Source of the DNA: Candidatus Paracaedibacter symbiosus
GTDB lineage: Bacteria; Pseudomonadota; Alphaproteobacteria; Paracaedibacterales; Paracaedibacteraceae
Direction: 5' to 3'
Length of the DNA stretch: 64,000 bases
NCBI RefSeq assembly: GCF_000757605.1
Contig: NZ_JQAK01000001.1
Span: 1,615,266-1,679,265 of the forward strand
A program made the position numbers and the translations under genes. The notes below the pieces were generated by a model, which saw only the letters and a list, made by a program, of their open reading frames with translations, was not told where the DNA came from and did not search any database. Below, one piece after another: positions 55,330 through 64,000 of the stretch; positions within the stretch are counted from its first letter, which is position 1; each line of letters begins with the position of its first letter.

Positions 55330-58300
55330 TTATGAAAGCAAACACCGGGGAAAGTATGCTTCTTGATTATGCATCTCTTCTAGTGAATTTGTCGGTGGGA
55401 GAACTTTATTGTCCTCATTTGTAGTGTTATTACCTTTGTAAATTTTTTTTAAATCTTCAAGGTCCTCATGGTAAATTAGGCCTTCCTTATCTGCATACAC
55501 TAAATATAAATTGTTTAAAAATTCAATAAACTTTATAGAAGTTATAGTTTTAAGTTTACCTATGTCGTTGACAGGTCTTTCAAAGCGCTTTAATGATTCG
55601 ATCTGTTTGTATTTTTGATTAAGTATTCCAATCTTAATTAAATCTTCTTTTTCGACATACGCAATATAAAACTGTTCTTTATGGTTAATTACATCCATAC
55701 AACATATGGGTTCCATTTGCTCTATTGGTAACCACTCTGGGAAAATACTTGCGACTTTTTTTACTTGATCTATATGATACCAATCACTATAACCAGCCTC
55801 ACCAAAAGAAGCATAGCGCAGAATTGCCATATCGTGCGCCTTTTCCATCCAAAATGCATGAAGTTCATCTTTAAAATTTATCAATTTAAAGTGAGTAATA
55901 CTTTTATTATAACCAGCATTACGTAAAAGCTCTAAGTTTTTTTGTAACTTCCATTGTCGGCCATCCTCTGAATAAGCCATTCTGATGCTTGAATTAGCTG
56001 TTACAAAAGCACAATATAAGCCTTTATTTATAGCAATCATCTGAATTGGACTATTAATAGGACATGGAAACCCATTTGTAACTGCAATCCAATCATCCTC
56101 TTCCACGGACTCTGCAGGTAAATTTTTCTCCCAACTTTTTCCCTGGTCAGAAGAAACAAATAGCCAAATAAAGCCATTCTCATCTACGCATGGAGCATAT
56201 AATTTATTTAGACAAGAGCAAAGGTTTAATTGCTGAAGCTTAAATTGGGTAAATAAATAATGTTTAAACTTGTCTTGTTCTTCACTTGTCTTTGTAGTTT
56301 CCTGTTCTTTAATATCAGCCAGGGACAGTGTGCCTTTTCTTTTGTCTTTAAGAAGTAAAGGGCCTAGTTTGGATGCTATCTCTACTCTATGAGGGCCTTG
56401 AAATGAGGGGTCGAGGAGTCCATCTCGATAGGCTAAATAAAGCTGAAGAGTTTTAACAAAAGATGTTGTTATGCCACCTCTTTCAAGATACTCTTTCCTA
56501 GGAAGAGAAGCATATAAGTTTTTTCCCGCCATTGCAAAATAATCGTTAGCTAGCTTGCTATATTCGTCGTGCTTGGGATTTTTCTTTGAATAGTCATTTC
56601 TTTTACCCTGGTAGTAATGACTTAAAAATCGACATGTTTTTAGTTGTTCCTCAGTAGGTAGGTTTTTATACTGATCCAAAGATAAAACCCCAGGTACCTC
56701 TACATTTATTGCAGGATAATTATCCCGAATTTCCCACAAGGCATTTAGTACAAAGCTTTCTTGATACCCCTCCATAAAAGCACGAGCCAAGTATTTATAG
56801 GCTTTAACATAATTTTGCTTAACTCCTTCACCATAGTAATACATATACCCGAGATTACGAGTTGCTGCTGGATTTCCTTTTGCTTCTGCCATCTCGTATG
56901 CTTGCCGGGCTTTTTTGTAGTTTTGTTCTCCACCTCTACCTTCGTGATAGATGACGCCTATCATATTATTCATCCATGCTTCATTTTCATAAGTACCCAT
57001 TTCCAATAAGTTAGAAGAAGCTTGGAAGCAATTATAGAAAAAATCTAAATAAGTGTCTTCTGTAAAAGGATTATTGTCTAAGTCTAAAATATTTAGTAAG
57101 GCATAAATATTGCCTGCTTGAGCTGCTTCTCGAAGTAAGGTTTTGCCTTCCTTTCTAGTTTCTGAATTCCTTAGATAAGCGGCCCCTAGCCTGCCTTTCG
57201 CGTGAACATGCCCTTGGGTGGCCGCTTTTTGATACCATTCTAATGATTGAACTAAGTTGCACTCTGCCTCATAATGCTTGGCAAGCTTATATTGAGATTC
57301 TGCATCGTTCTCTTGAGCGCTTTTCATAAGCTTTTTTAGGTAAGAAGCTTTTCTTATTAAAGAGGGTTGGAAATAATTATTAATTTTAGGTTTAAAATTG
57401 CTCTCTTTCATCCAGGAAAGGAGATGAGTAAATTTTGTCACAGACAATCGCGTGGCGATATTACCTCTCTGATATCCTTCTTCTGCAACTTCCTGACTTT
57501 CTGTCGCTTCACCATAAGCATGAATACCAATAAGATAATAGCCCTTGTCAACTAAAGATATCCACACACCTCCACCGCTCTGTCCTTCAGTAGTATCAAT
57601 ATCGTAGTATAATCTTTCTGGTTGAGAGTGAATTAATTTTCCTTTCATAGTCCACATTTGAGTTCCCCCTTTATCTACAGGATACCCAGTTACAGAGACT
57701 TTGTGATTCTTAAGAAATTTATCTGGAGCAGGAAATAAACCAAACCACCCTATTTTTGGTTCAATATCTCTTTCTAAAATGATCATTGCTATATTATAAA
57801 TTGGGTCAGGGACCGGGTATCTTGTCCATCCTTTAAAGCAGATCAGCTGTGAAGCCCTCATTTTATTAAAAATTTTGCCCCCATTTTGACCTAATTTTAC
57901 TATAATTTCTTTTGCCCATCCCCCTCGATGCGCATTAAAAATACTGTGTGCAGCTGTCAGTATGTGTTTGGGGCCTATTAAAACGCCAGTTCCTAAGTAT
58001 GAGTCAGAGTTAGGAAATGCGATTTCTAGTCCGGCATGAAAACAATAGGGAGGTAGAGATGTATTTATTACTTTTTCTCTTCTATCATAGCTCTTATGGA
58101 GTATATTTTCTTCTGGTATACTTTTATCTAATTCATCAGGCATAAAATCTTTTAAGTTTCTAGAAAAATCTACACATGGTGTGTAGTCCCCTTCTTTTAT
58201 CTCTCCTATTATGTCTGAAAAGTTGACTGTATGGCGAGTAGAACTTTTATGTTTCTTTTCTAAAGAATGAACGACTGAAGCCCATTCTTGTGGATATCTT

Positions 58301-58407
58301 TTTTGTTTGTCATGGGCAGGGATATCCATCGCTGCACCCAAGCTAGCAGAAAAACACAGTCCTACAGTAGCTAATAAATAACCCCACATAATAGCTTTCC
58401 TCCCCAA
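55330..58407 (-). CDS. Secreted V8/trypsin-like protease homologue with Sel1 and Asp-box propeller; catalytic Asp replaced
   Basis: A 1025-residue protein: signal peptide (A-S-L-G-A-A, then Met-Asp); a V8-type serine protease fold about 120-330; Sel1 repeats about 360-580; and a C-terminal beta-propeller with Asp-box motifs (S-S-D-Q-G-K-S-W, S-E-D-G-R-Q-W) about 740-1000. In the protease, H154 (T-A-A-H-S) and S277 (G-Q-S-G-G-G) are present but the catalytic Asp is Asn205 (Y-N-I-A-M-I-I); the paralogue downstream of the patatin gene keeps Asp. So this copy may be weak or inactive. It lies 75 bases after its paralogue in the same orientation, a tandem duplication. Confidence 0.82.
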   Translation of the reverse strand: MGRKAIMWGYLLATVGLCFSASLGAAMDIPAHDKQKRYPQEWASVVHSLEKKHKSSTRHTVNFSDIIGEIKEGDYTPCVDFSRNLKDFMPDELDKSIPEENILHKSYDRREKVINTSLPPYCFHAGLEIAFPNSDSYLGTGVLIGPKHILTAAHSIFNAHRGGWAKEIIVKLGQNGGKIFNKMRASQLICFKGWTRYPVPDPIYNIAMIILERDIEPKIGWFGLFPAPDKFLKNHKVSVTGYPVDKGGTQMWTMKGKLIHSQPERLYYDIDTTEGQSGGGVWISLVDKGYYLIGIHAYGEATESQEVAEEGYQRGNIATRLSVTKFTHLLSWMKESNFKPKINNYFQPSLIRKASYLKKLMKSAQENDAESQYKLAKHYEAECNLVQSLEWYQKAATQGHVHAKGRLGAAYLRNSETRKEGKTLLREAAQAGNIYALLNILDLDNNPFTEDTYLDFFYNCFQASSNLLEMGTYENEAWMNNMIGVIYHEGRGGEQNYKKARQAYEMAEAKGNPAATRNLGYMYYYGEGVKQNYVKAYKYLARAFMEGYQESFVLNALWEIRDNYPAINVEVPGVLSLDQYKNLPTEEQLKTCRFLSHYYQGKRNDYSKKNPKHDEYSKLANDYFAMAGKNLYASLPRKEYLERGGITTSFVKTLQLYLAYRDGLLDPSFQGPHRVEIASKLGPLLLKDKRKGTLSLADIKEQETTKTSEEQDKFKHYLFTQFKLQQLNLCSCLNKLYAPCVDENGFIWLFVSSDQGKSWEKNLPAESVEEDDWIAVTNGFPCPINSPIQMIAINKGLYCAFVTANSSIRMAYSEDGRQWKLQKNLELLRNAGYNKSITHFKLINFKDELHAFWMEKAHDMAILRYASFGEAGYSDWYHIDQVKKVASIFPEWLPIEQMEPICCMDVINHKEQFYIAYVEKEDLIKIGILNQKYKQIESLKRFERPVNDIGKLKTITSIKFIEFLNNLYLVYADKEGLIYHEDLEDLKKIYKGNNTTNEDNKVLPPTNSLEEMHNQEAYFPRCLLS

Positions 58408-58482
58408 AGAATAATTATATTTTAATTCTACCCAAAATTATAAATAGGGATAACAAAAAATTACTGTTTATTTTAACTTATA

Positions 58483-61400
58483 TTAACCAACCTGGTAATA
58501 CACACCTAGGACACTTAACGCCAAAAAACCAAAACCAACACCTAAGCCATATTTACCCCCTAATTTATGGTAAAATTCTAACGTTTTTGAAGAAGATGTT
58601 TCCTGCATTAGGCTTTGATGAGGTAAATTACAGTCTTCATTACTTATTGTTTGCTCACTTTGTTCGTCCTCTTCTGAAGAAGATGTTTCCTGCATTAGGC
58701 TTTGATGAGGTAAATTACAGTCTTCATTACTTATTGTTTGTTCACTTTGTTCGTCCTTTTCTGAAGAAGATGCTTCCTGCATTAGGCTTTGATAAAGTAA
58801 ATTACAGTCTTTAATATTTATTATTTGCTCACTTTGCTCGTCTAGCTGGAATAGTTGATTAGTCCCAAATTTATCAAAACTTCCCAAGTATAGTGTATTA
58901 TTATAGTTAGCAAACATTAAAGAAGTAATAGGATTGAATTGACTTACACCTCTAGCAGCTTGCCCAAAGCTTTTTACCTGTACAAGCTCTTCATCTTGCT
59001 GATCAAGCAACAATACTTTAATAGCACCTTCTTTTGTAGCATAAGCAAGACAGAGCCTATCCATATAGTTAACTAAATCTAGGCAAGAAATCTGCTGTTC
59101 ATCTGTATCTAGGGGACTTACTTCATCTTCAAGAGATGCGTACCGCAAGACTGAAGTAGAATCCCCTCCTTTATCTAATGAGAAAATATAAGTTTTATCT
59201 TTAAAGCTTAATATCTTTAAATGAGTTATTTTACGTGTTGTTTTTTGATTTCCTCCTGGTAGCATTTCCTTTTCTTTACATGGAGTCCAAGTATTTCCAT
59301 CAATTGAATAAGTCAGGCGTACTTTTTTCTCAGAGTCTATAAAAACACAACATAGCCTCCCATCATTTAAAGGAATCATCTGAACTGGACTATTAATAGG
59401 AATATAAAATCCCTCTCTAATTGCAATCCAATCATCCTCTTCTACGGACTCTGCAGGTAAGTTTCTCTGCCAGCTCTTTCCCTGGTCAGAAGAAACAAAT
59501 AGCCAAATAAAGCCATTCTCATCTGCATATGGCATATACAAATTATTCTTAAAATTCACCGCGTTAATCTGTTTAAATTTAAACTGGGCAAATAAATATC
59601 GTTTAAACTTTTCTATCATGTTTTCCTGTATACCTTGTTGCTCCTCAACATTAGAAATTCGTTCTTTTCCTTTATCTTTACTATCTGCCCAGCAGCTTAA
59701 GAACTCATCTCGATAGCCTAAATAAAGACCAAGAGTTTTAATAAAGTCTCCTGTAAAGCCACCTCTTTGAGAATAACTTTTCTTAGAAGAAGGAATGTAA
59801 ATAGGCGTTTTTGCCTCCTTAAAATGCTCATTTGCATTTTTTTTATGTACCTTGTGGTTAGAGTTCCTTCTTCCATAGTTACTCGCCTGCGAATTATGAT
59901 AGTGGCTTGCTTTCCGACTTAGCCAAACTTTTTCCTCAGCAGAGAATTCACCAGGTTTTTTTAAGAATATTGTTTTCAAATTTTGATACAATGCTTCGGG
60001 ACCAGATAATTGTAAGTAAGCATTATTCTCAATCTCCAAGATTTTCCAGAGGGCGTTCAGTACGAAGCTATCTTTATATCCACGCATAAAAGCGCGGCAT
60101 AAATACATAAAAGCTACTTCATGGTTTAGTTCTACTCCCTCACCATAATAGTACATATGACCTAAATTACGGCTTGCTGCTGGGTTGCCTTTTGCTTCTG
60201 CAATCTCATATGTTTGCCGGGCTTTCTGATAATTCTGCTCCCCTCCTCTTCCTTCATGATAAATAACCCCTAAAGCATTATCAAACTCTCCATCTTCATC
60301 TTCAAAATTTAGTCTTTTCCATTCTTGTATGTATTTGTGAGCTTTTAAAAAAGTAAGGGGTAATTCTATCTTCTCATTGTCCTCTAAAAACAGCTTTATA
60401 GCATTCTTGAAAAGAAAATAATTAATTGTCTTATCATTCATTAAGCATGGATCCTCAGCATCCTCTCGACATATTAATTTATCTAGGGCTTTCTCAACAG
60501 TATCTAAATCTTCTTTTTTTTACTTAAGCGGTATTTCTCAATTCCTAGCCTACCTATTGCTGCCCAACAATCATTTTCCGCAGCCTGCATATACCAATCC
60601 TTTGCTTTTTCCCAAGCGTTAGCTCTCTCACTTTCTTCTGTTGTGTTACTCATACACTGTTCATAGTACACCCCCATATAGTATTGATATCGACTTCGGT
60701 TTTCGCTTTGTTTATTGTCAGCTTTTTTTTCAATATTTCTGATTCTTTTATCATCAAAAAGAAGAGGATGAGTAAAAACCGCAGGATCACGGAGGTAGCC
60801 AAAATCTCCCATCCAGGCTAGTATATTATGAAATTTTTGCGATGAAATACGGGTTGCAATGTTGCCTTTTCCTTTTTCTTCCTCCCCATAAGCATGAATA
60901 CCAACAAGGTAATAACCTTCTTTCCCAGGCAAAGATGTCCAAACACCGCTACCGCTTTGGCCTTTGCTGGAATCAATAGCATAGGCAATTCTTTCTTGAA
61001 AAAGTTCACCAACAGTGTTTTGCATTGTCCATAACTGCGCCCCACCTTTGTCCCCAGGATAACCAGGCAATTGAATTTTCTTTTTACTAAGTATTTTATC
61101 AGGCGCTGCAAAAAGGCCAGCCCAACCAAAATCTTCACCTATTTCTTGGTCTAATATAACCATACCTATGTCAAAGGTTTTTATTATTTGCTTGTCAGGA
61201 AGAGAGGATTGATTGTTTGCGTCATTAGAACCTAATTTTTTTGTCCAACCTTGGTAACATATCAAATCAGTAGCTTCATATCCTATATCTTCATCTCCAT
61301 CCCTATGGAGTGTCTGCTCATCATTTCTCCCAGGATAAAACTTTACACTTGTCGCCCATCCTCCTTTAGTCCCAGAAAAAATACTATGGGCTGCAGTAAG

Positions 61401-61934
61401 AACATGTTTTGGACCAGTTAAAACCCCTGTGGATATGTATTGTTCTTCTGGATTATCAAAAGTAACTACAAGAATGCCATAGAAACTATAAGGGCAAAGG
61501 TATGTAGAATATATTCTTGATCTTCTGTCCTCACTTTTTTTTAAGAGGCTTTCAGTATTATCGTCTTTTTGGGGAGGGGAGTTATTAACCCTCAGGTAAA
61601 TAGGGGCTATTTCTTCTCCATCGTCAGCTTGAGAGGAAAGTTTATGAGGGACTTTTTGTTCTCTTACACCATTTTTTCCAACTGCATCATTAACAATGCG
61701 GAAATTTGCTTCATTTAGGTCTTTTAAATTACAGGGAACGTAATTGCCTTTTGGGGCTTTTTCTCCATGAAGTATTGTACCCTCTTCCTTCTTTTTTAGA
61801 TCGTATTTCTTAGTGATCCAAGGATTATTATCATTTTTAAGTCCCTCTTTTTTTGTTTCTGGTAACTTTTCCATGCCTTGAGATTCAAAGGGAAATATGA
61901 AAGCTAAACTACAGATTAATATTATTAGGTACAT
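58483..61934 (-). CDS. Secreted V8/trypsin-like protease with Sel1 repeats, propeller and tail anchor (one apparent frameshift)
   Basis: Two adjacent frames (61934-60504, protease; 60441-58483, Sel1 + propeller) become one 1150-residue protein when one base is added to the T8 run at 60514-60521 (A8 on the coding strand). The product then matches the 1025-residue paralogue along its length. Signal peptide ends S-Q-G followed by Met-Glu. Triad: H183, D255 (F-D-I-G-M-V-I), S328 (G-Q-S-G-S-G). Asp-boxes S-S-D-Q-G-K-S-W and S-I-D-G-N-T-W. The C-terminus adds three 29-residue repeats and a final hydrophobic helix (G-L-G-V-G-F-G-F-L-A-L-S), suggesting membrane anchoring. Fully equipped as a protease; target unknown. 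Confidence 0.8.
58588..58848 (-). repeat. Three tandem 87-bp repeats inside the protease gene
   Basis: Units begin at about 58597, 58684 and 58771 (offset 87) and encode the 29-residue unit containing E-Q-S-E-Q-T-I-S-N-E-D-C-N. The first two are almost identical; the third has diverged. Confidence 0.85.
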
Positions 61935-61987
61935 AAAAACTTACCTTATTAATTGTTAGGATAATTTACTAAGTAAAAACTTCTTAA

Positions 61988-62031
61988 TTACCACTAAGAT
62001 TAAAAGCGAAGGGACACTTAATCTTAGTGGG
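61988..62031. terminator. Bidirectional hairpin terminator after the patatin gene
   Basis: CCACTAAGATTAA pairs perfectly with TTAATCTTAGTGG; a T-run follows on the forward strand and an A-run precedes it. It lies between the patatin stop and the protease gene, both on the reverse strand. Confidence 0.65.
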
Positions 62032-62048
62032 TTTTTATTGTTTCTTAT

Positions 62049-63641
62049 TTAAGAAGTAATATTTGATTCTTCGCTTTCCTTTTCTCTTTCTAGGATTTCC
62101 CGCCCTTCGCCTTCAGTTAGCCATTCATCAATTACTGCGTAACCAGTTTTAGCTGCCTCCTCAAGAGCTGGTAAGTATTCTACCTTGTCAAGTTCAATCT
62201 CCACATCGAACTCAGGATTAATACGGGTGTAACTTTGCTTCCCTAACAGGTCCAGCATACTATTATCAACATTCATACTATTAACATTCATGAGTGTATC
62301 TATTGTAGGGCGAGCAGCAAAGGCGTCCCCTGTATTTGGGGGAAAATAAAGCCCACCTTTCTTGTAACCTGTGCCTAGAGAAAGCATGATAATATTCTTT
62401 TGCCAAGCTATCATTTTTTGTTGTTGCGCCCATTTGACCAAATGACGAACCACAAGAGCCGAAGGATTATTGGTTAATAACCCACCATCCACGAAGGTAT
62501 GCATAGAAATAGTGTGTTTTTGCCTATCTTGAAGGCCAACACGATAAGCAGGAAAATATGTTGGTGCTGCCGAAGTGCTTCGTCCCACTTGCCACAAAGG
62601 GATTCTAAGATTGTCGCGAGCTAGCAACTCTTTAGCAGTAAGTGTATCAAAAATATATGGGCGAGAAGGAGAATGATCTCCGCTTCCTTCAATATCTACT
62701 GCTGTAACTAAAGTATTCGTTAGGGTTTGATCAAGATAGGTGTTTTCTCCTAATTTTTCCTTTAATAAGCTGGTTAAGCTTTTTTCTGAATATTGAGGTA
62801 CATTAATATGATGCCCTAAGTAATTTTTATATAACCAATATGCTCCACCCCACAGCCTAGCAGGGTAATTGTAAAAACTATAATTTTTTGTGTCCCCAGT
62901 AAGTGAAAAAATCTTTTCTCCATGTTCAGAAAATAGTTTTACTAACTCGTCAGTACTTAAGAGGGGATCAAGGGTAGGTCTTCCTTCCTCTATTACTGGT
63001 GCTGTTAGTCCCAAAGCTAATATTCCGCCAATTGAGGTGCCTCCAATATAGTCAAAAACTGTATGAAGATCACGTTTGTTCATTTGCCTATAAAGATAAT
63101 CTAAATGCAAAGCTGGAATATAGCCGCGTATACCCCCTCCATCAATTGACAGGGTTCTAAATTGTATTACGGGAACCTCGCTGGTTTTCATTACATGGGA
63201 AATAAGGTCTTCCACATCGTCATTTATTTCGAAAAAATCTCTGCCCGTCTTTCTTGTAAAGAGAACAGTTGCAGACTGAATTTGTTTTATTAATTTAGGC
63301 CCATTCAATTCTTCTTTTGTGTCATCAGGACGTGCTGAAGGAAGATTCTTTTTTTCTGTTATAGATGGGAATATGAAAAGCTTTTCTGTATTCAATGCTT
63401 CTGGCAGTGGTAATTCTATTGGTTCTGCAACAGCTGTATTATCATTAATACTTAAATTTTCTATGTTGGGTGTTATCTCGCTAGGTTCAGCAATAATAGT
63501 TTGGATTACTGTACTATTTTTAGGGCTATGGGAGGCAGTAGAAAGAGGTTGTGATCCTTCTTGTTCCATTGCATAGATAGGTAAAGTACAAGTCAACATG
63601 TATAGAGGCAGCATTTTTAAGATTACCATAGATTTCCTCAT
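62049..63641 (-). CDS. Secreted patatin-like phospholipase
   Basis: A 530-residue protein with a signal peptide (P-I-Y-A, then Met-Glu). Patatin hallmarks: oxyanion loop D-G-G-G-I-R-G at 167-173, nucleophile elbow G-T-S203-I-G, and the dyad Asp in D385-G-G. The enzyme would hydrolyse acyl esters of phospholipids. The 100 residues after the signal are Pro/Ser-rich and unassigned. Patatins are frequent effectors of intracellular bacteria; direct export to the host is an inference. It heads a run of reverse-strand secreted genes. Confidence 0.88.
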   Translation of the reverse strand: MRKSMVILKMLPLYMLTCTLPIYAMEQEGSQPLSTASHSPKNSTVIQTIIAEPSEITPNIENLSINDNTAVAEPIELPLPEALNTEKLFIFPSITEKKNLPSARPDDTKEELNGPKLIKQIQSATVLFTRKTGRDFFEINDDVEDLISHVMKTSEVPVIQFRTLSIDGGGIRGYIPALHLDYLYRQMNKRDLHTVFDYIGGTSIGGILALGLTAPVIEEGRPTLDPLLSTDELVKLFSEHGEKIFSLTGDTKNYSFYNYPARLWGGAYWLYKNYLGHHINVPQYSEKSLTSLLKEKLGENTYLDQTLTNTLVTAVDIEGSGDHSPSRPYIFDTLTAKELLARDNLRIPLWQVGRSTSAAPTYFPAYRVGLQDRQKHTISMHTFVDGGLLTNNPSALVVRHLVKWAQQQKMIAWQKNIIMLSLGTGYKKGGLYFPPNTGDAFAARPTIDTLMNVNSMNVDNSMLDLLGKQSYTRINPEFDVEIELDKVEYLPALEEAAKTGYAVIDEWLTEGEGREILEREKESEESNITS

Positions 63642-63867
63642 TATTATTAGTTAACTTGTAAAAGCTATAATCTTAATTATGATTGTTCTAATTTAAATTT
63701 TAAGTTTTTTTCTCTTCTTTTTTATCTATTAGGCTGGCTCGATTTTTGGGAGCCGTTACGGTTTTCTTTAAAACCAGATTGCGTCTTTAGAACTTGTCTG
63801 GAAAAAGTCTAAACAAGTTTAGCAAGCATAATTTTTAGCATAGAGATACGGACCATATTCCCAGCAT
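63642..63867. other. Upstream region of the patatin gene, genuine sequence end
   Basis: AT-rich region with the patatin promoter presumably near 63650-63700. I see no gene. Real genomic sequence appears to stop at 63867. Confidence 0.5.
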
Positions 63868-63909
63868 CGTAATAACTTCGTACAGCATACATTATACGAA
63901 GTTATACGA
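63868..63909. other. 454 Titanium mate-pair linker (loxP) contamination
   Basis: This 42-base segment equals the Titanium paired-end linker except for one base (C at 63883 instead of T). It contains a 34-base loxP site at 63872-63905. From memory of the published linker; not a natural site. Confidence 0.92.
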
Positions 63910-64000
63910 TAAATCTTCTTTTTTTTACTTAAGCGGTATTTCTCAATTCCTAGCCTACCTATTGCTGCCCAACAATCATTTTCCGCAGCCTGCATATACC
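63910..64000. repeat. Chimeric duplicate of 60505-60595
   Basis: All bases from 63910 on match 60505-60595 in the same orientation, including the T8 run. It is the second end of the mate pair, not genomic sequence at this place. Confidence 0.93.

Noticed and set aside
63872..63905. A natural loxP recombination site
   Set aside because: The match extends to all 42 bases of the 454 linker and the following sequence duplicates a place 3.4 kb upstream, so a library artefact explains it fully.

Overview
The window looks like accessory chromosome of an intracellular alphaproteobacterium, most like the amoeba- or protist-associated Holosporales (Odyssella/Paracaedibacter-like). This rests on the alphaproteobacterial addA-trxA pair, an ELM1-like gene, low GC, many broken insertion sequences and an unusually dense set of signal-peptide proteins with eukaryote-like domains. 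The genus is inference; no rRNA or tRNA gene was found.

Layout. 1-5.7 kb: ordinary chromosome (ELM1-like partial gene, DUF465, DUF2798, addA, trxA). 6-9.1 kb: two secreted paralogue-like proteins with basic KR-R-T clusters, one with an F-box-like segment. 9.1-20.7 kb: IS and resolvase scraps around a LysR / response regulator / histidine kinase / methyltransferase group, a Bcr/CflA-type exporter behind a broken carrier-protein (NRPS) end, and a mobile mystery A/B (XRE/Fic) pair. 21-36 kb: secreted proteins, including a 2475-residue kinase-like + LRR + OTU protein, a 1190-residue Sel1-type protein, a secreted deaminase-like protein and small LRR proteins. 36.6-42.3 kb: an XRE/Sel1 regulator operon with an operator-like palindrome, then a second LysR / FAD oxidoreductase / histidine kinase group. 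42.3-52.4 kb: a nest of mobile DNA with MITE-like repeats, an IS982 remnant, a group II intron nested inside another group II intron (twintron), a third group II intron and an IS110 element. 52.4-63.6 kb: more secreted proteins (F-box + Sel1, two tandem protease-Sel1-propeller paralogues, a patatin-like phospholipase).

How the genes work together. About fifteen proteins carry N-terminal signal peptides and resemble host-manipulation factors: OTU deubiquitinase-like, F-box-like, LRR, Sel1, trypsin/V8-like protease, deaminase, patatin. Ten of them share a pattern at the predicted signal-peptidase site: a small residue, then Met, then Asp or Glu. I read this region as an effector island whose mature products may begin with Met-Asp or Met-Glu. 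No secretion apparatus is encoded here.

Data quality matters. At 63868-63909 lies the 42-base loxP linker of 454 Titanium mate-pair libraries (one mismatch), followed by an exact copy of 60506-60595, so the last 133 bases are a library chimera. In the same data, eight or nine genes are broken by single-base changes in homopolymer runs; I report the repaired genes as likely intact and flag each break.
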